Assembly (NCBI GenBank): GCA_020634375.1
Contig: JACKBX010000008.1
Coordinates: forward strand, 1-64,000
Reading direction: 5' to 3'
Origin: Ardenticatenaceae bacterium
GTDB taxonomy: Bacteria > Chloroflexota > Anaerolineae > Promineifilales > Promineifilaceae
Length of the DNA: 64,000 nt
Shown: positions 1 to 9,034 of the stretch, piece by piece
Layout of the letters: the number at the start of each line of letters is the position of its first letter
Numbering within the stretch: the first letter of the stretch is position 1
Translations under genes and position numbers: made by a program
The notes under the pieces: generated by a model
Seen by the model: only the letters and a program-made list of their open reading frames with translations
Told to the model about the DNA's origin: nothing
Databases searched by the model: none

Positions 1-3000
1 ACCACGTCGCCGACACCTATACCGATGCCGCAGGCAACTACGTCATCGGGCCTATCCCTCCCGGCGATTACACCGTGCTGGCCGACACCGACCAGAACGG
101 TCAACTGCTAGTACGCGAATATTACAATGACGTGTATGACTTATCGGCGGCCACCTTCGTCTCCGTCACCAGCGAAATGACTACACCCGGCCTCGACTTC
201 ATCCTCGATCCTGGTGTTTGGCTCACCGGGCACATCACCGTACCACCCGGTTACTCCAATGAGGGCATCTGGGTGAATGCGTGGAAGACGGATGGCATCT
301 GGTACGGCACAAACCGCGCTACCGATGCCAGCGGCAACTACATCTTGCCCGTGCCGCCCATTTATGACAGCTATTGGGGCGTCAGCGCCTACCCAGATGG
401 GCCAGACCTGATGTACAAATGGGCGCACCAGTTTGACCTGGCGCAGCACACTAATTGGGACTTCGATTTGGGTTTTAGCGGCACCATCACCGGCTGCATT
501 ACGGATGGCGGTATGCCCATCGCCAACCTCTGGGTCAATGCCGATTCTGGTGAAATGAATCATGGCAATCAAACGGATGAAAATGGCTGCTACACCATTA
601 CCAATCTGCCACCTTCCACCAATGGGTATGAAATCCGTGTAGATGATTGGGAATCTGGCCGCATGTGGACTAGCTACGGTGGTCACGATTGGGGTTGGCA
701 AACACGGCTGCCCCTGGCAGAAGGTGACGTGATCGGCGGCTTCGACTTTGAAGTGCCCTGGCGCGGTCAAATTGAAGGGTACGTGTATGAAAGTGATGGC
801 ACAACACCCATCGAAGGGCTGCGCGTCGTCGCCGTTAATGAAAACGGTTTTTGGGAAGGGTACAGTCAACCGGACGGCTACTTCACCATTGACGCCCCGG
901 CGGGCGAGCATCGGCTGATGTTTGCCGGAGATTACATCCCGGTGGCTTACTACCCGGACAGCAGCGTGCACCAATATGCCGATGCTACACCGATTATGGT
1001 CTCGCCATTGCCCACCACGACGATGGTGACGATGAATATCGAGCGGACGGCAACGGTTCATGGTCAGATTACTGACAGCGGCAGCGGCGACCCGCTTGGC
1101 GGCATCCTTGTTGCCGTCAGAAATATTGACCCGGCCGTCAATCGTGACGTGGCTTCTTCGGGCTGTACGGATGAAAACGGCAATTACTATCTGGAAGGTG
1201 TCTGGGCTGGTGATTCGCTGATGGAAGCCATTGGCACTTGCGGCAATTGGGATTACGGATTGGTCACAGATACGCTAACCGTTGCCGCGAACAGCGACCA
1301 CGAGGTGAATTTGCAAATGACGGCGGGAACGATGCCGGAACGGCCGTTCACCATCAAAACCAACGATACCTTCAACTACAACGCCCTTTCCTCTGGCGGC
1401 AATACCTTCTGGGACGCGCAGTTCAATGCTGAACAAATCCTGGCTGCTTTGTACGAACCGTTAGTCGGCCTGGACGATGACGGCAACTGGACGAGCGAAC
1501 TGCTCACCCAGGTTCCTACGCTGGACAGTGGCAGCGCGGCCATCATTGATGACCACCTCGTTGTCACTTACACCCTTAAACCGGGAATGCTCTGGTCAGA
1601 CGGCACACCGTTGACCTCCGCCGACATCCGTTTTACCTGGGAAATGCTTTCCCAGCCTACCCCCTGGTCAGATACTTGGCTGGCGGAAGTGGGTAATGTC
1701 ACGAAGATTGAGTCCATAGAAACGCCGGATGCATTAACGGCCGTTGCCACCTATGAATTCCGCGCTTTCCCCACCAGCTACCTGCTGGCAATTACCTACC
1801 TACTGCCAGAACATTCTCTGGCCGGGCAGTACCCGCTGGACGTGAAATGGCTCAGCGAATTTGCCCACTATCCAGTCGGCAATGGCCCTTACATGGTCAC
1901 TGATTGGGTTCCTGGTAGCCATCTCGATCTGATTGCCAATCCTAACTACCATAAACGCAGCCTGGGCCTGCCACGTATCTCGCAGATACGCTTCCTCTTC
2001 GCCAGTCACCCGTTTTACAGCGTGGTGGACGGGGCAGCCGACGCGAGCATCAATGTCGCCTGGGACATGCCAACGGATTATGACACTTACGGCCTTGCCA
2101 TCTATGAAAGCGAGGAAAACGCTTACTGGAGCATTGTGCCCAATACGGAACGGCCGTACTTCCAAGAAACGGCCGTGCGCCAGGCCATCTACACCGCCTT
2201 CGACCGCGCTCAGGCCGCGCCCAACATCTTCAACGGCCTCGTCGCCGATAGCTGGCTGCCAACCAGCCACTACATGGTCAGCGACACCCTGAGCCTGTAC
2301 AACTACGACCCCACCGCAGCTGCGGCCATGCTCACTGCCGCCGGATGGGTAGACACCAACAGCAACGGCATCCGCGACAAAGACGGCGTTGAACTCCAGT
2401 TTGATCTGGCTGCCGGATATGATGGCGGCTTCCAGGCATATTTGGATGTGGCTGCCGTCTTCCAGGCCAACATGGCTGCCGTGGGCATAGATGTCAACAT
2501 CATTACTTACCCCAACAACGACAACAACCAATACTGGAATGACATTCAGCGTGGAGTGATTGACGCTTACATCACCGGCTGGGGCTTTGACGAGCGATAT
2601 GACCCCTATGGCTATGAAATGTTCCACAGCGACCGCATCCCCGATGGCTACAATTCTTACTGGTATTGGGGCAATATGGGCGGCCGTTGGCGCGATGCTG
2701 CTAACGATGCCTTGCTGCTAGCAGCCCAAACCGAATTGGATACGGCCACGCTAAAGGGACTCTATGCCGATCAACTGGCCCTGCAAACCGCACAAGTACC
2801 TATCTGGCCGGTTGCGCACCGGCTGCATGTAGATACGGCCGTTCCCACCCTTCTCAATTTCCGCCCCGCGTCCTTCATCCCTGCCACCTGGAACATTGAA
2901 GAATGGCGCGTACCGGCCAATCCCTATGACCTCACCGTGCGCAAAGCATTGGCCGCCGACAGCCTCGGCCCACAGCCCGGCAACGACATCATCTACGCCA

Positions 3001-5714
3001 TCACCGTGCGTAACGCGGGCTACTTCCCCGTCACCGGAGCCACGCTGGTCGATACCCTGCCGCCCGATGTCACCTTTATCAGCGCCAATCCCGCCCCGAC
3101 TGCGGTTAGCGGACAAACGCTGATTTGGGATTTGGGAACCATTCCTGGCAACAGTGCGCCGCAGGTGATCCGTGTCACCGCCTACATTCCGCTTAGTGTG
3201 ACACACGGCACACCGCTGGTTAATGAAGTTGAAGTGTCCGGCGACCAACTCGATACCTACCCCGGTAACAATGGCTACATCTATCAACTCACTGTGCGCG
3301 AAGACGTAGACCTGGCCATCACCAAATTCGGCGTCGGCGAACCGGCTATTGGCGAAACTTTCAACTACTACGTGGACTACGCCAACTGGGGCGGCGCACC
3401 CGCCAGCGGCGCCGTCGTCACAGATACGCTACCGCCAGAAGTCAGTTTCATCTCTGCCAATCCAACCCCAGACACGGCCAATGGCAGCACCTTGACCTGG
3501 AATCTGCCAAACCTGGTGGGCAACCAGTGGGGCGGCCAGATTGAAATCACGGCCGAAATTGTGGGCGCAGGCACGGTGACTAACACTGCTGACATCATGT
3601 TTGGCGGCGTGGACGTGGACCTGGGCAACAATACTGCGGACAGTGTGGAACAGGTGAACGACATCCTCGCCCCCATCATCACGCAGCCAACGCAGGGCGT
3701 GGCCGATGGCACACCAACCATCGCCGGGCTTGCGCCATCGGAAGCGGTGGTGGAGTTGTGGGATCTGACCAGCGCACTGAATGCCAATGCTCCCACAGCA
3801 CCAACCTTGCTTGTGACCACCACGGCCGACATCAGCGGCACGTTCTCGGTGGAACTGGCGTTGGATGAGGGCACGTATATCGTAACAGCCGTTGCCCAAA
3901 AAGCAGGCCTCAGCAGTGGCTACTCCAACACGGCCACCTTCGAGGTGAACCACAACCTGCCGCTGGACACAGACACTGTAGCCATCACCGCCGATGGCGC
4001 GACCATTAGCCGCGGCGTGGTGCGAGCAAATAAGTACACCATCCCGCACCGCTTGTTGGACGTGAGCCTGGGGCTGACCTGCTCCGGCGCACTGAACACA
4101 CATCTGGAAGTGACCGAAAACGCATTATTCACCTATGACCTGCCCGCCGTCAGTCTGATCAATATTGGCGGCGATGAGTGGCAGGCCAATTACCGACTGT
4201 GGCTGGCCGAACCACACAGCACGTATGATGTGTGGGTGGAATGGGACTGCGACGGCACTATCACCCGTGAACTGCTGGTGTACATCCTCATTGACCCGGA
4301 CGGCTACCTGTACGACCAGTCATTGGTAGATGGCGGCTCGCCCATCACTGATTCACTGATTCTGGATGGCGTGATCACTGCTTACGTGCTGGTAGGCGAT
4401 GAGTGGCAAGTGTGGCCCGCTGAATATTACGGTCAAACCAACCCACAAATCACTGACGAGACAACGGATGATGGTGTAATGGAGGCCGGTTACTACAGCT
4501 TCCTCACCCCGCCCGGCAAGTATCGCATCGAAGCGGAAGCCTCCGGCTACCAACCCTACCAAAGCGCGGTGCTGACGGTGGTGGACACGCCCATTCACCT
4601 GGACATTGGTCTGGAGCCGGTGGCCGGTGGCGATGGGCAAACGGTATCTCCCGCCAACCTGGGAACTTCGGCTAAGTGGGTAGATATGTCTGAAGCCTGG
4701 GTGGGCGACGTGCTGACGTATGACATCTGGCTGGCAAACAATGGTGGGGAGGATACGGCCGTTCTCTCCCTCAGCGATCTCATCCCGGCTAACACCGAGT
4801 ATGTGGACAGCTCGTTGGGTTGGGATGGCGGCAGTGCAGGCTACGATGTCGGCAGCAACAGCGTCTGGTGGGAAGGCACTGTACCTGGTGGTGAGACCGT
4901 TCACGTTAGTTACCAGGTTCAGGTAATGAACTCACCCGGTACGCCGTTCGACGTGGTAAATGAATCGGTGATGTCGGGCACGGTGACAAATCTGGCGACG
5001 CTGGATGCGTTAACGGCCGTTACCACCATCCAAAATGTCGTTGGCGTCTCCTTGAATGCCAATGACGCAGCTAACGACGATCCCGGCATGACAGTGTTGT
5101 ACGATCTACAAATCAGCAACACCGGCAACAGCACCGACACCTTCACGATTGACGCCAACTCCAGCGCCGGCTGGCTGGACACCAGCTTTGAGCCGGTCAT
5201 GTTGGGCGCAGGTATGAGCACGACGCTGCAAGTGGATGTCACCATCCCTGCTGGCGCACTGGCTGGCGACGCGGATGTGACCACGCTCACTGTGGCCTCC
5301 TCCCTGAGCGATGCGGTTAGCGACGCCACAAGTTACACGACAACGGCAAATCAGGTGGCGAACCTGATCCTGGCGACGGCAGCACCGCAGTTGGCAGAAC
5401 TGGGTACGGCCGTTACCTACACGCATCAACTGCAAAATACTGGCAATGGGACGGATACGTTTGTGATTACGGCCGTTTCTGACCAAGAGTGGATTGTCTC
5501 TACTAGTGCTAATCCCACATTAGACCCCGGTGAAGTCGTGACTGTCACTGTGGTGGTACAGGTTCCTGCCGGAGCTGCGCCAGATACGGTAGACACGACT
5601 ACCCTGACGGCATACTCTGCCTTTAACAATGCAGTGATGGCTGAGGTAACGGATGTGACAACGGCCGTGCAAACTGGCTATATGCTTTATCTGCCTACGG
5701 TTTTGAAACCGTAA
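1..5714 (+). CDS. giant secreted CnaB / SBP_bac_5 / DUF11 protein (5' partial)
   Basis: The frame is open to the first base of the window (first full codon at 3), so the N-terminus and any signal peptide lie outside. Visible order, counting from the internal GTG at 75: carboxypeptidase-regulatory/CnaB-like beta domains (about residues 1-420, recurring DENGxYxI-type strands); a peptide/nickel-transporter solute-binding module (SBP_bac_5, about 425-950, with the family-like stretch YTLKPGMLWSDGTPLTSADI); DUF11-type repeats (about 955-1190, twice with DTLPPxVxFISANP); further Ig-like and NEW3/DUF11-like beta repeats; and the exact C-terminus YLPTVLKP. It is probably exported and surface-associated. 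A solute-binding domain inside an adhesin-like beta-repeat chain is unusual, and no ABC permease is adjacent. Domain calls rest on motif recognition; ligand and function are unknown. Confidence 0.8.
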   Translation, partial: HVADTYTDAAGNYVIGPIPPGDYTVLADTDQNGQLLVREYYNDVYDLSAATFVSVTSEMTTPGLDFILDPGVWLTGHITVPPGYSNEGIWVNAWKTDGIWYGTNRATDASGNYILPVPPIYDSYWGVSAYPDGPDLMYKWAHQFDLAQHTNWDFDLGFSGTITGCITDGGMPIANLWVNADSGEMNHGNQTDENGCYTITNLPPSTNGYEIRVDDWESGRMWTSYGGHDWGWQTRLPLAEGDVIGGFDFEVPWRGQIEGYVYESDGTTPIEGLRVVAVNENGFWEGYSQPDGYFTIDAPAGEHRLMFAGDYIPVAYYPDSSVHQYADATPIMVSPLPTTTMVTMNIERTATVHGQITDSGSGDPLGGILVAVRNIDPAVNRDVASSGCTDENGNYYLEGVWAGDSLMEAIGTCGNWDYGLVTDTLTVAANSDHEVNLQMTAGTMPERPFTIKTNDTFNYNALSSGGNTFWDAQFNAEQILAALYEPLVGLDDDGNWTSELLTQVPTLDSGSAAIIDDHLVVTYTLKPGMLWSDGTPLTSADIRFTWEMLSQPTPWSDTWLAEVGNVTKIESIETPDALTAVATYEFRAFPTSYLLAITYLLPEHSLAGQYPLDVKWLSEFAHYPVGNGPYMVTDWVPGSHLDLIANPNYHKRSLGLPRISQIRFLFASHPFYSVVDGAADASINVAWDMPTDYDTYGLAIYESEENAYWSIVPNTERPYFQETAVRQAIYTAFDRAQAAPNIFNGLVADSWLPTSHYMVSDTLSLYNYDPTAAAAMLTAAGWVDTNSNGIRDKDGVELQFDLAAGYDGGFQAYLDVAAVFQANMAAVGIDVNIITYPNNDNNQYWNDIQRGVIDAYITGWGFDERYDPYGYEMFHSDRIPDGYNSYWYWGNMGGRWRDAANDALLLAAQTELDTATLKGLYADQLALQTAQVPIWPVAHRLHVDTAVPTLLNFRPASFIPATWNIEEWRVPANPYDLTVRKALAADSLGPQPGNDIIYAITVRNAGYFPVTGATLVDTLPPDVTFISANPAPTAVSGQTLIWDLGTIPGNSAPQVIRVTAYIPLSVTHGTPLVNEVEVSGDQLDTYPGNNGYIYQLTVREDVDLAITKFGVGEPAIGETFNYYVDYANWGGAPASGAVVTDTLPPEVSFISANPTPDTANGSTLTWNLPNLVGNQWGGQIEITAEIVGAGTVTNTADIMFGGVDVDLGNNTADSVEQVNDILAPIITQPTQGVADGTPTIAGLAPSEAVVELWDLTSALNANAPTAPTLLVTTTADISGTFSVELALDEGTYIVTAVAQKAGLSSGYSNTATFEVNHNLPLDTDTVAITADGATISRGVVRANKYTIPHRLLDVSLGLTCSGALNTHLEVTENALFTYDLPAVSLINIGGDEWQANYRLWLAEPHSTYDVWVEWDCDGTITRELLVYILIDPDGYLYDQSLVDGGSPITDSLILDGVITAYVLVGDEWQVWPAEYYGQTNPQITDETTDDGVMEAGYYSFLTPPGKYRIEAEASGYQPYQSAVLTVVDTPIHLDIGLEPVAGGDGQTVSPANLGTSAKWVDMSEAWVGDVLTYDIWLANNGGEDTAVLSLSDLIPANTEYVDSSLGWDGGSAGYDVGSNSVWWEGTVPGGETVHVSYQVQVMNSPGTPFDVVNESVMSGTVTNLATLDALTAVTTIQNVVGVSLNANDAANDDPGMTVLYDLQISNTGNSTDTFTIDANSSAGWLDTSFEPVMLGAGMSTTLQVDVTIPAGALAGDADVTTLTVASSLSDAVSDATSYTTTANQVANLILATAAPQLAELGTAVTYTHQLQNTGNGTDTFVITAVSDQEWIVSTSANPTLDPGEVVTVTVVVQVPAGAAPDTVDTTTLTAYSAFNNAVMAEVTDVTTAVQTGYMLYLPTVLKP

Positions 5715-5749
5715 AGCTAGTGAGCAGTTGTCAGTAAGCAGGAAGCAGT

Positions 5750-5787
5750 AAAAAAGCCCGAATGCTGTATGGCATTCGGGCTTTTTT
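5750..5787. terminator. bidirectional intrinsic terminator
   Basis: A perfect 10-bp stem (GCCCGAATGC at 5756-5765 with GCATTCGGGC at 5772-5781) and a 6-nt loop, flanked by six A on the left and six T on the right. It lies between convergent genes and can serve both strands. The preceding bases 5715-5750 are a degenerate cagt/cagtaa word repeat of the kind seen elsewhere in this window. Confidence 0.9.
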
Positions 5788-5804
5788 CATGGAACCACGT
5801 TTGC

Positions 5805-6110
5805 CTATTCTTCTTCGTCGTCAAGCAGTCCAGCCTCGGTAATTTGCAGGCGGATTAGCCCGCGAAAGTCGTCGGGGTCGGCTGGTTTTCCTTTGCGCAG
5901 GATGAAGATACGGCCGTTCTGCGCCAGCTTTTTGCTGAACAAGCGCACTCGTTTCAAAATCGTCTGCCAATGCTCAGGTAAAAGTACCCGCGCCACATCT
6001 TCTGGACGCACGCTACCCGCCAATCCTGCCTCACGGCACATATGAATAATGGTCTCGTAAACTTCCTCATCGCTCACTTTACGTGGCTTCTTCACTCGCT
6101 CTGTTGCCAT
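5805..6110 (-). CDS. DUF3253 family protein
   Basis: A 101-residue protein resembling DUF3253: a small helical, winged-helix-like fold with a conserved middle (RPEDVARVLLPEHWQ), a basic helix and the closing strand GRIFILRKGKPADPDDFRG, followed by IRL. The tail is acidic (DDEEE). The family has no established function; its shape suggests nucleic-acid binding, which is inference. The ATG is preceded by AGAGGAAAG, an acceptable ribosome site. It faces away from the asparaginase-like gene and ends at the terminator at 5750-5787. The length is normal for the family. Confidence 0.75.
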   Translation of the reverse strand: MATERVKKPRKVSDEEVYETIIHMCREAGLAGSVRPEDVARVLLPEHWQTILKRVRLFSKKLAQNGRIFILRKGKPADPDDFRGLIRLQITEAGLLDDEEE

Positions 6111-6145
6111 TCTTTCCTCTCAGTGCAATCATGATATGATCTTGT

Positions 6146-6220
6146 AGAGATTGGAAATTGCACAATCTCTAATCTCTAATTAGAGTTAGAAACCGGGTTT
6201 TTTGCAAAAACCCGGTTTCT
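6146..6220. repeat. two intergenic hairpins in the asparaginase leader
   Basis: First an 8-bp hairpin, AGAGATTG (6146-6153) with CAATCTCT (6163-6170), from the agagattg word family also seen near 36907 and 37282. Then a perfect 15-bp hairpin, 6188-6202 with 6206-6220, of the AGAAACCGGGTTTTT type with a 3-nt loop. The second ends about 20 nt before the ATG at 6241 and just ahead of its ribosome site, so it could act on mRNA stability or initiation. No T-tract follows on the plus strand. Confidence 0.7.
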
Positions 6221-6240
6221 GGTGTTTGAAGGAGAAGATT

Positions 6241-7176
6241 ATGATTGTTGTTGCAAGCACAAATGGATCGGTGGGCATTCAAGAAGCAGTGCGGGTATTG
6301 CGAGAGGGGGGAACGGCCGTTGCCGCCGTTGAAGCAGGCATCCGTCTGGTAGAAGCCAATCCCGACGACCACACAGTTGGGTATGGGGGCTACCCCAATA
6401 TTTTGGGTGAAGTAGAACTGGATGCGAGCATTATGAACGGCCGTACCCTGGAAACTGGCGCTGTCGGAGCCGTCAAAGGGTATGCACACCCCATCTCCAT
6501 CGCCCGCGCAGTGATGGAACGCTTGCCACATGTGATGCTGGTGGGGGATGGCGCGGCCCGTTTTGCTACCGAGATGGGCTTCACACAACAAGATCTGCTT
6601 ACGGAAGAGGCGCGTCACATCTGGGCAGCACGATTGAAGCAAGATATGCCCGCCGAAACCTTTGCCAATCTCGCCCAAGAAATTACTCTAGCAGACTGGG
6701 TGCGCCTTGCCACCGACCCAGAACGGGCAAAGGGCACGGTCAACTTCATTGCCCAAGACATGCACGGAGACATTGCCTGCGGCGTCAGCACCAGTGGCTG
6801 GGCCTGGAAGTATCCTGGTCGGTTAGGTGACACGCCGATCATTGGCGCGGGCAATTATGCCGACAACCGCTACGGCGCAGCAGCCTGCACAGGCATGGGT
6901 GAAATGGCAATTCGTGCGGCGACTGCGCACAGTATTGTGATCTATATGAAAATGGGTATGTCTCTTGCAGAGGCGTGTACGGAAGCGATGGTGGATTTGC
7001 GGGCGTTGAACGGCCGTTTCATCAGCGTGATGCACCTCATTGCCCTGGACAAAGACGGCAGCCCCGCCGGGTTTAGCAGCATCCGCAACAAAACCTACAT
7101 CTACCAAACGGCCGATATGGCGGAACCGGTAGAGGCAGTGCGCACATTCGTACCTATTGCAGCCCGTTGGGGCTAG
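6241..7176 (+). CDS. isoaspartyl peptidase / L-asparaginase (Ntn-hydrolase)
   Basis: A 311-residue protein of the glycosylasparaginase / plant-type asparaginase family, which autocleaves to expose an N-terminal threonine that hydrolyses asparagine or beta-aspartyl amide bonds. The expected signatures are present: DHTVGYGGYPN near the N-terminus, GAVGAVKGYAHPI, the cleavage and nucleophile region KGTVNFIAQDMHGDIACGVS (Thr in GTV), and GDTPIIGAGNYAD in the beta subunit. The start is set at the ATG at 6241 because AGGAG lies about 9 nt upstream; a longer frame from 6202 would begin inside the leader hairpin. No signal peptide is visible, so it is probably cytoplasmic. The exact substrate (asparagine, isoaspartyl dipeptide or glycoasparagine) cannot be read from sequence. 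Confidence 0.88.
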   Translation: MIVVASTNGSVGIQEAVRVLREGGTAVAAVEAGIRLVEANPDDHTVGYGGYPNILGEVELDASIMNGRTLETGAVGAVKGYAHPISIARAVMERLPHVMLVGDGAARFATEMGFTQQDLLTEEARHIWAARLKQDMPAETFANLAQEITLADWVRLATDPERAKGTVNFIAQDMHGDIACGVSTSGWAWKYPGRLGDTPIIGAGNYADNRYGAAACTGMGEMAIRAATAHSIVIYMKMGMSLAEACTEAMVDLRALNGRFISVMHLIALDKDGSPAGFSSIRNKTYIYQTADMAEPVEAVRTFVPIAARWG

Positions 7177-7224
7177 GGATCGGCTCCTGTTTGCACACGC
7201 TGGAATACGAAACAAAATACAACA

Positions 7225-7233
7225 TGATATACT
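7225..7233 (+). promoter_or_regulatory. possible extended -10 promoter element
   Basis: TGATATACT (TGn followed by TATACT, 5 of 6 matches to the -10 consensus) lies 70 nt before the sensor gene. No convincing -35 box is seen 17 nt upstream, as is common for extended -10 promoters. Identified by eye only. Confidence 0.3.
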
Positions 7234-7303
7234 CTCAATCAGAAATATCTAACACTTGTTGGATGGCTTCGTCACATACAATCATGGATTAGGAAAAATC
7301 ATC

Positions 7304-9034
7304 ATGTCTCTGACGAATGTTCTGAGCAAATGGAGAAATTTATGGGAGCATCTTACCCAACCCATTGCAAGTATTGAGGAAGATGAACAACGTCAGCAAG
7401 CAAGCTTATTGGCTGCTTTATCAATAGCCTTACTTGGGGCTGGAACCATCCTTCTCATCATTTGGGTCACGACCAACCCAGACTTTCAAGCAGCCCCCCT
7501 TATCTCTCTCGGCATCGTGGTGGCGATTACGGCCGTCTACCTGCTCAGCCGTACCCTATACTATCGAATTGGCGCAACCATACTCATCGCCATGATGATG
7601 CTCATGGTGACCACCATCATCCTCACAGCTCCCGGCTCCATGACCGAGCGAATGCTGGCGCTTAACTTTCTAGTTGTAGCAATCTTACTGGCAAGCATGT
7701 TGTTCAACATTCGGGTTACAGCGATTGTTGCCGCACTATCTATCCTATTTACAACACTGTTCTTTTTCCTACCTGAAGTTTCCTTTGCCACAACCTATTC
7801 GTTTCTAGTCTTCATCATCATCACCTCTGCGCTTCTTATAGCAGCCATCGCCATTAGAAATTATTACATCACAGCTCACCGAAAGGCAGAAATAGCGCTG
7901 CAAAAAAATGAAGCACGCTTTCAGAAAATGTTCACCAACCACGCGGCCGTGATGCTGCTGATTGAACCAGCATCAGGCACAATTATTGATGCCAATCATG
8001 CTGCAAAAAAATTCTACGGTTACTCAATATCCCAACTCTGTACGATGAATATCACCGAATTGAACATGCTACCTCCAGAGCAAGTCTTGTCGGAACGGCA
8101 AAGAGCGATACAAGAAAAGCGAAATTACTTTATCTTTCCCCATCGTTTAGCAAGTGGCGAAATTCGTACAGTAGAAGTTCATTCATCTCCCATTGGATTA
8201 GAAAACAGAGAAGTGCTTTTTTCTATTATCCACGATATTACCGAGCGTGAACGAGCAAGCAAAGCCTTACTCGCCCGTACTAACGAGTTGACCGCGTTAG
8301 AAGAGACATTGCTCGATATCACATCGCCGCAGCCGCTGTCGGTGCTGTTGAACATCATTGTGGAACGTGCAGCCACATTGTTGCAAGCCACCAGCGGCGG
8401 ACTGTATCTGACCGAGCCGGAACAGCACCAGGTTCGTTGCGTTGTCAGTTACAATACAGTAGGGGATTTTACAGGCACAGTGCTTAACTACGGTGAAGGG
8501 GCCGCAGGGCACGTGGCGCAAAGTGGGGAACCGCTCATCATTGATGATTACCGTACATGGTTGAATAGAGCTGAAATATTTGAGGATGAACGTCCCTTCC
8601 AGACAATATTAAGCGCCCCTCTCATTTGGCAAGGCCATGTTACGGGCGTCATCCACATGTTAAAAAGCCACAGCGAAGAACAATTCTCACAAAAGGACTT
8701 AGACCTGTTGGTAATGTTTGCCAACCACGCTGCAATGGCTGTCGAAAATGCACGTTTACGCAGCGAACTTGAGCAAGAATTGCACGAGCGCAAGCAGGCG
8801 GAAGCCGAACGAGAACGACTCATTGCGGAACTGCAATCAGCCCTGGCCCAAGTCAATCGGCTGAGTGGATTGCTGCCTATCTGCGCTTCATGCAAAAAAA
8901 TCCGTGACGATGAGGGCTACTGGCAAGATGTATCTATTTATATTCGCAATCATTCTGAAGCCGAGTTCACGCATGGCATATGCCCGGATTGCATGAGGGA
9001 TTTGTACCCTGAAATATATGATGCGGATGAATGA
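7304..9034 (+). CDS. membrane PAS-GAF sensor with CxxC...CxxC tail
   Basis: A 576-residue protein. The N-terminal ~190 residues contain several hydrophobic segments (about six membrane helices). A PAS domain follows (about 205-325, with DANHAAKKFYGYS), then a GAF domain (about 350-495), a short coiled coil (ELEQELHERKQAEAERERL), and a cysteine-rich tail with LLPICASCKKIRDDEGYW and GICPDC. This tail occurs at the end of many PAS and response-regulator proteins. There is no histidine-kinase, GGDEF or cyclase domain, so the output is unclear and may pass through the tail or a partner. The start at 7304 is chosen because AGGA precedes it by about 9 nt; TTG at 7256 is the alternative. The 3' end overlaps the thioredoxin-like gene by 17 nt, suggesting translational coupling. 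Confidence 0.82.
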   Translation: MSLTNVLSKWRNLWEHLTQPIASIEEDEQRQQASLLAALSIALLGAGTILLIIWVTTNPDFQAAPLISLGIVVAITAVYLLSRTLYYRIGATILIAMMMLMVTTIILTAPGSMTERMLALNFLVVAILLASMLFNIRVTAIVAALSILFTTLFFFLPEVSFATTYSFLVFIIITSALLIAAIAIRNYYITAHRKAEIALQKNEARFQKMFTNHAAVMLLIEPASGTIIDANHAAKKFYGYSISQLCTMNITELNMLPPEQVLSERQRAIQEKRNYFIFPHRLASGEIRTVEVHSSPIGLENREVLFSIIHDITERERASKALLARTNELTALEETLLDITSPQPLSVLLNIIVERAATLLQATSGGLYLTEPEQHQVRCVVSYNTVGDFTGTVLNYGEGAAGHVAQSGEPLIIDDYRTWLNRAEIFEDERPFQTILSAPLIWQGHVTGVIHMLKSHSEEQFSQKDLDLLVMFANHAAMAVENARLRSELEQELHERKQAEAERERLIAELQSALAQVNRLSGLLPICASCKKIRDDEGYWQDVSIYIRNHSEAEFTHGICPDCMRDLYPEIYDADE

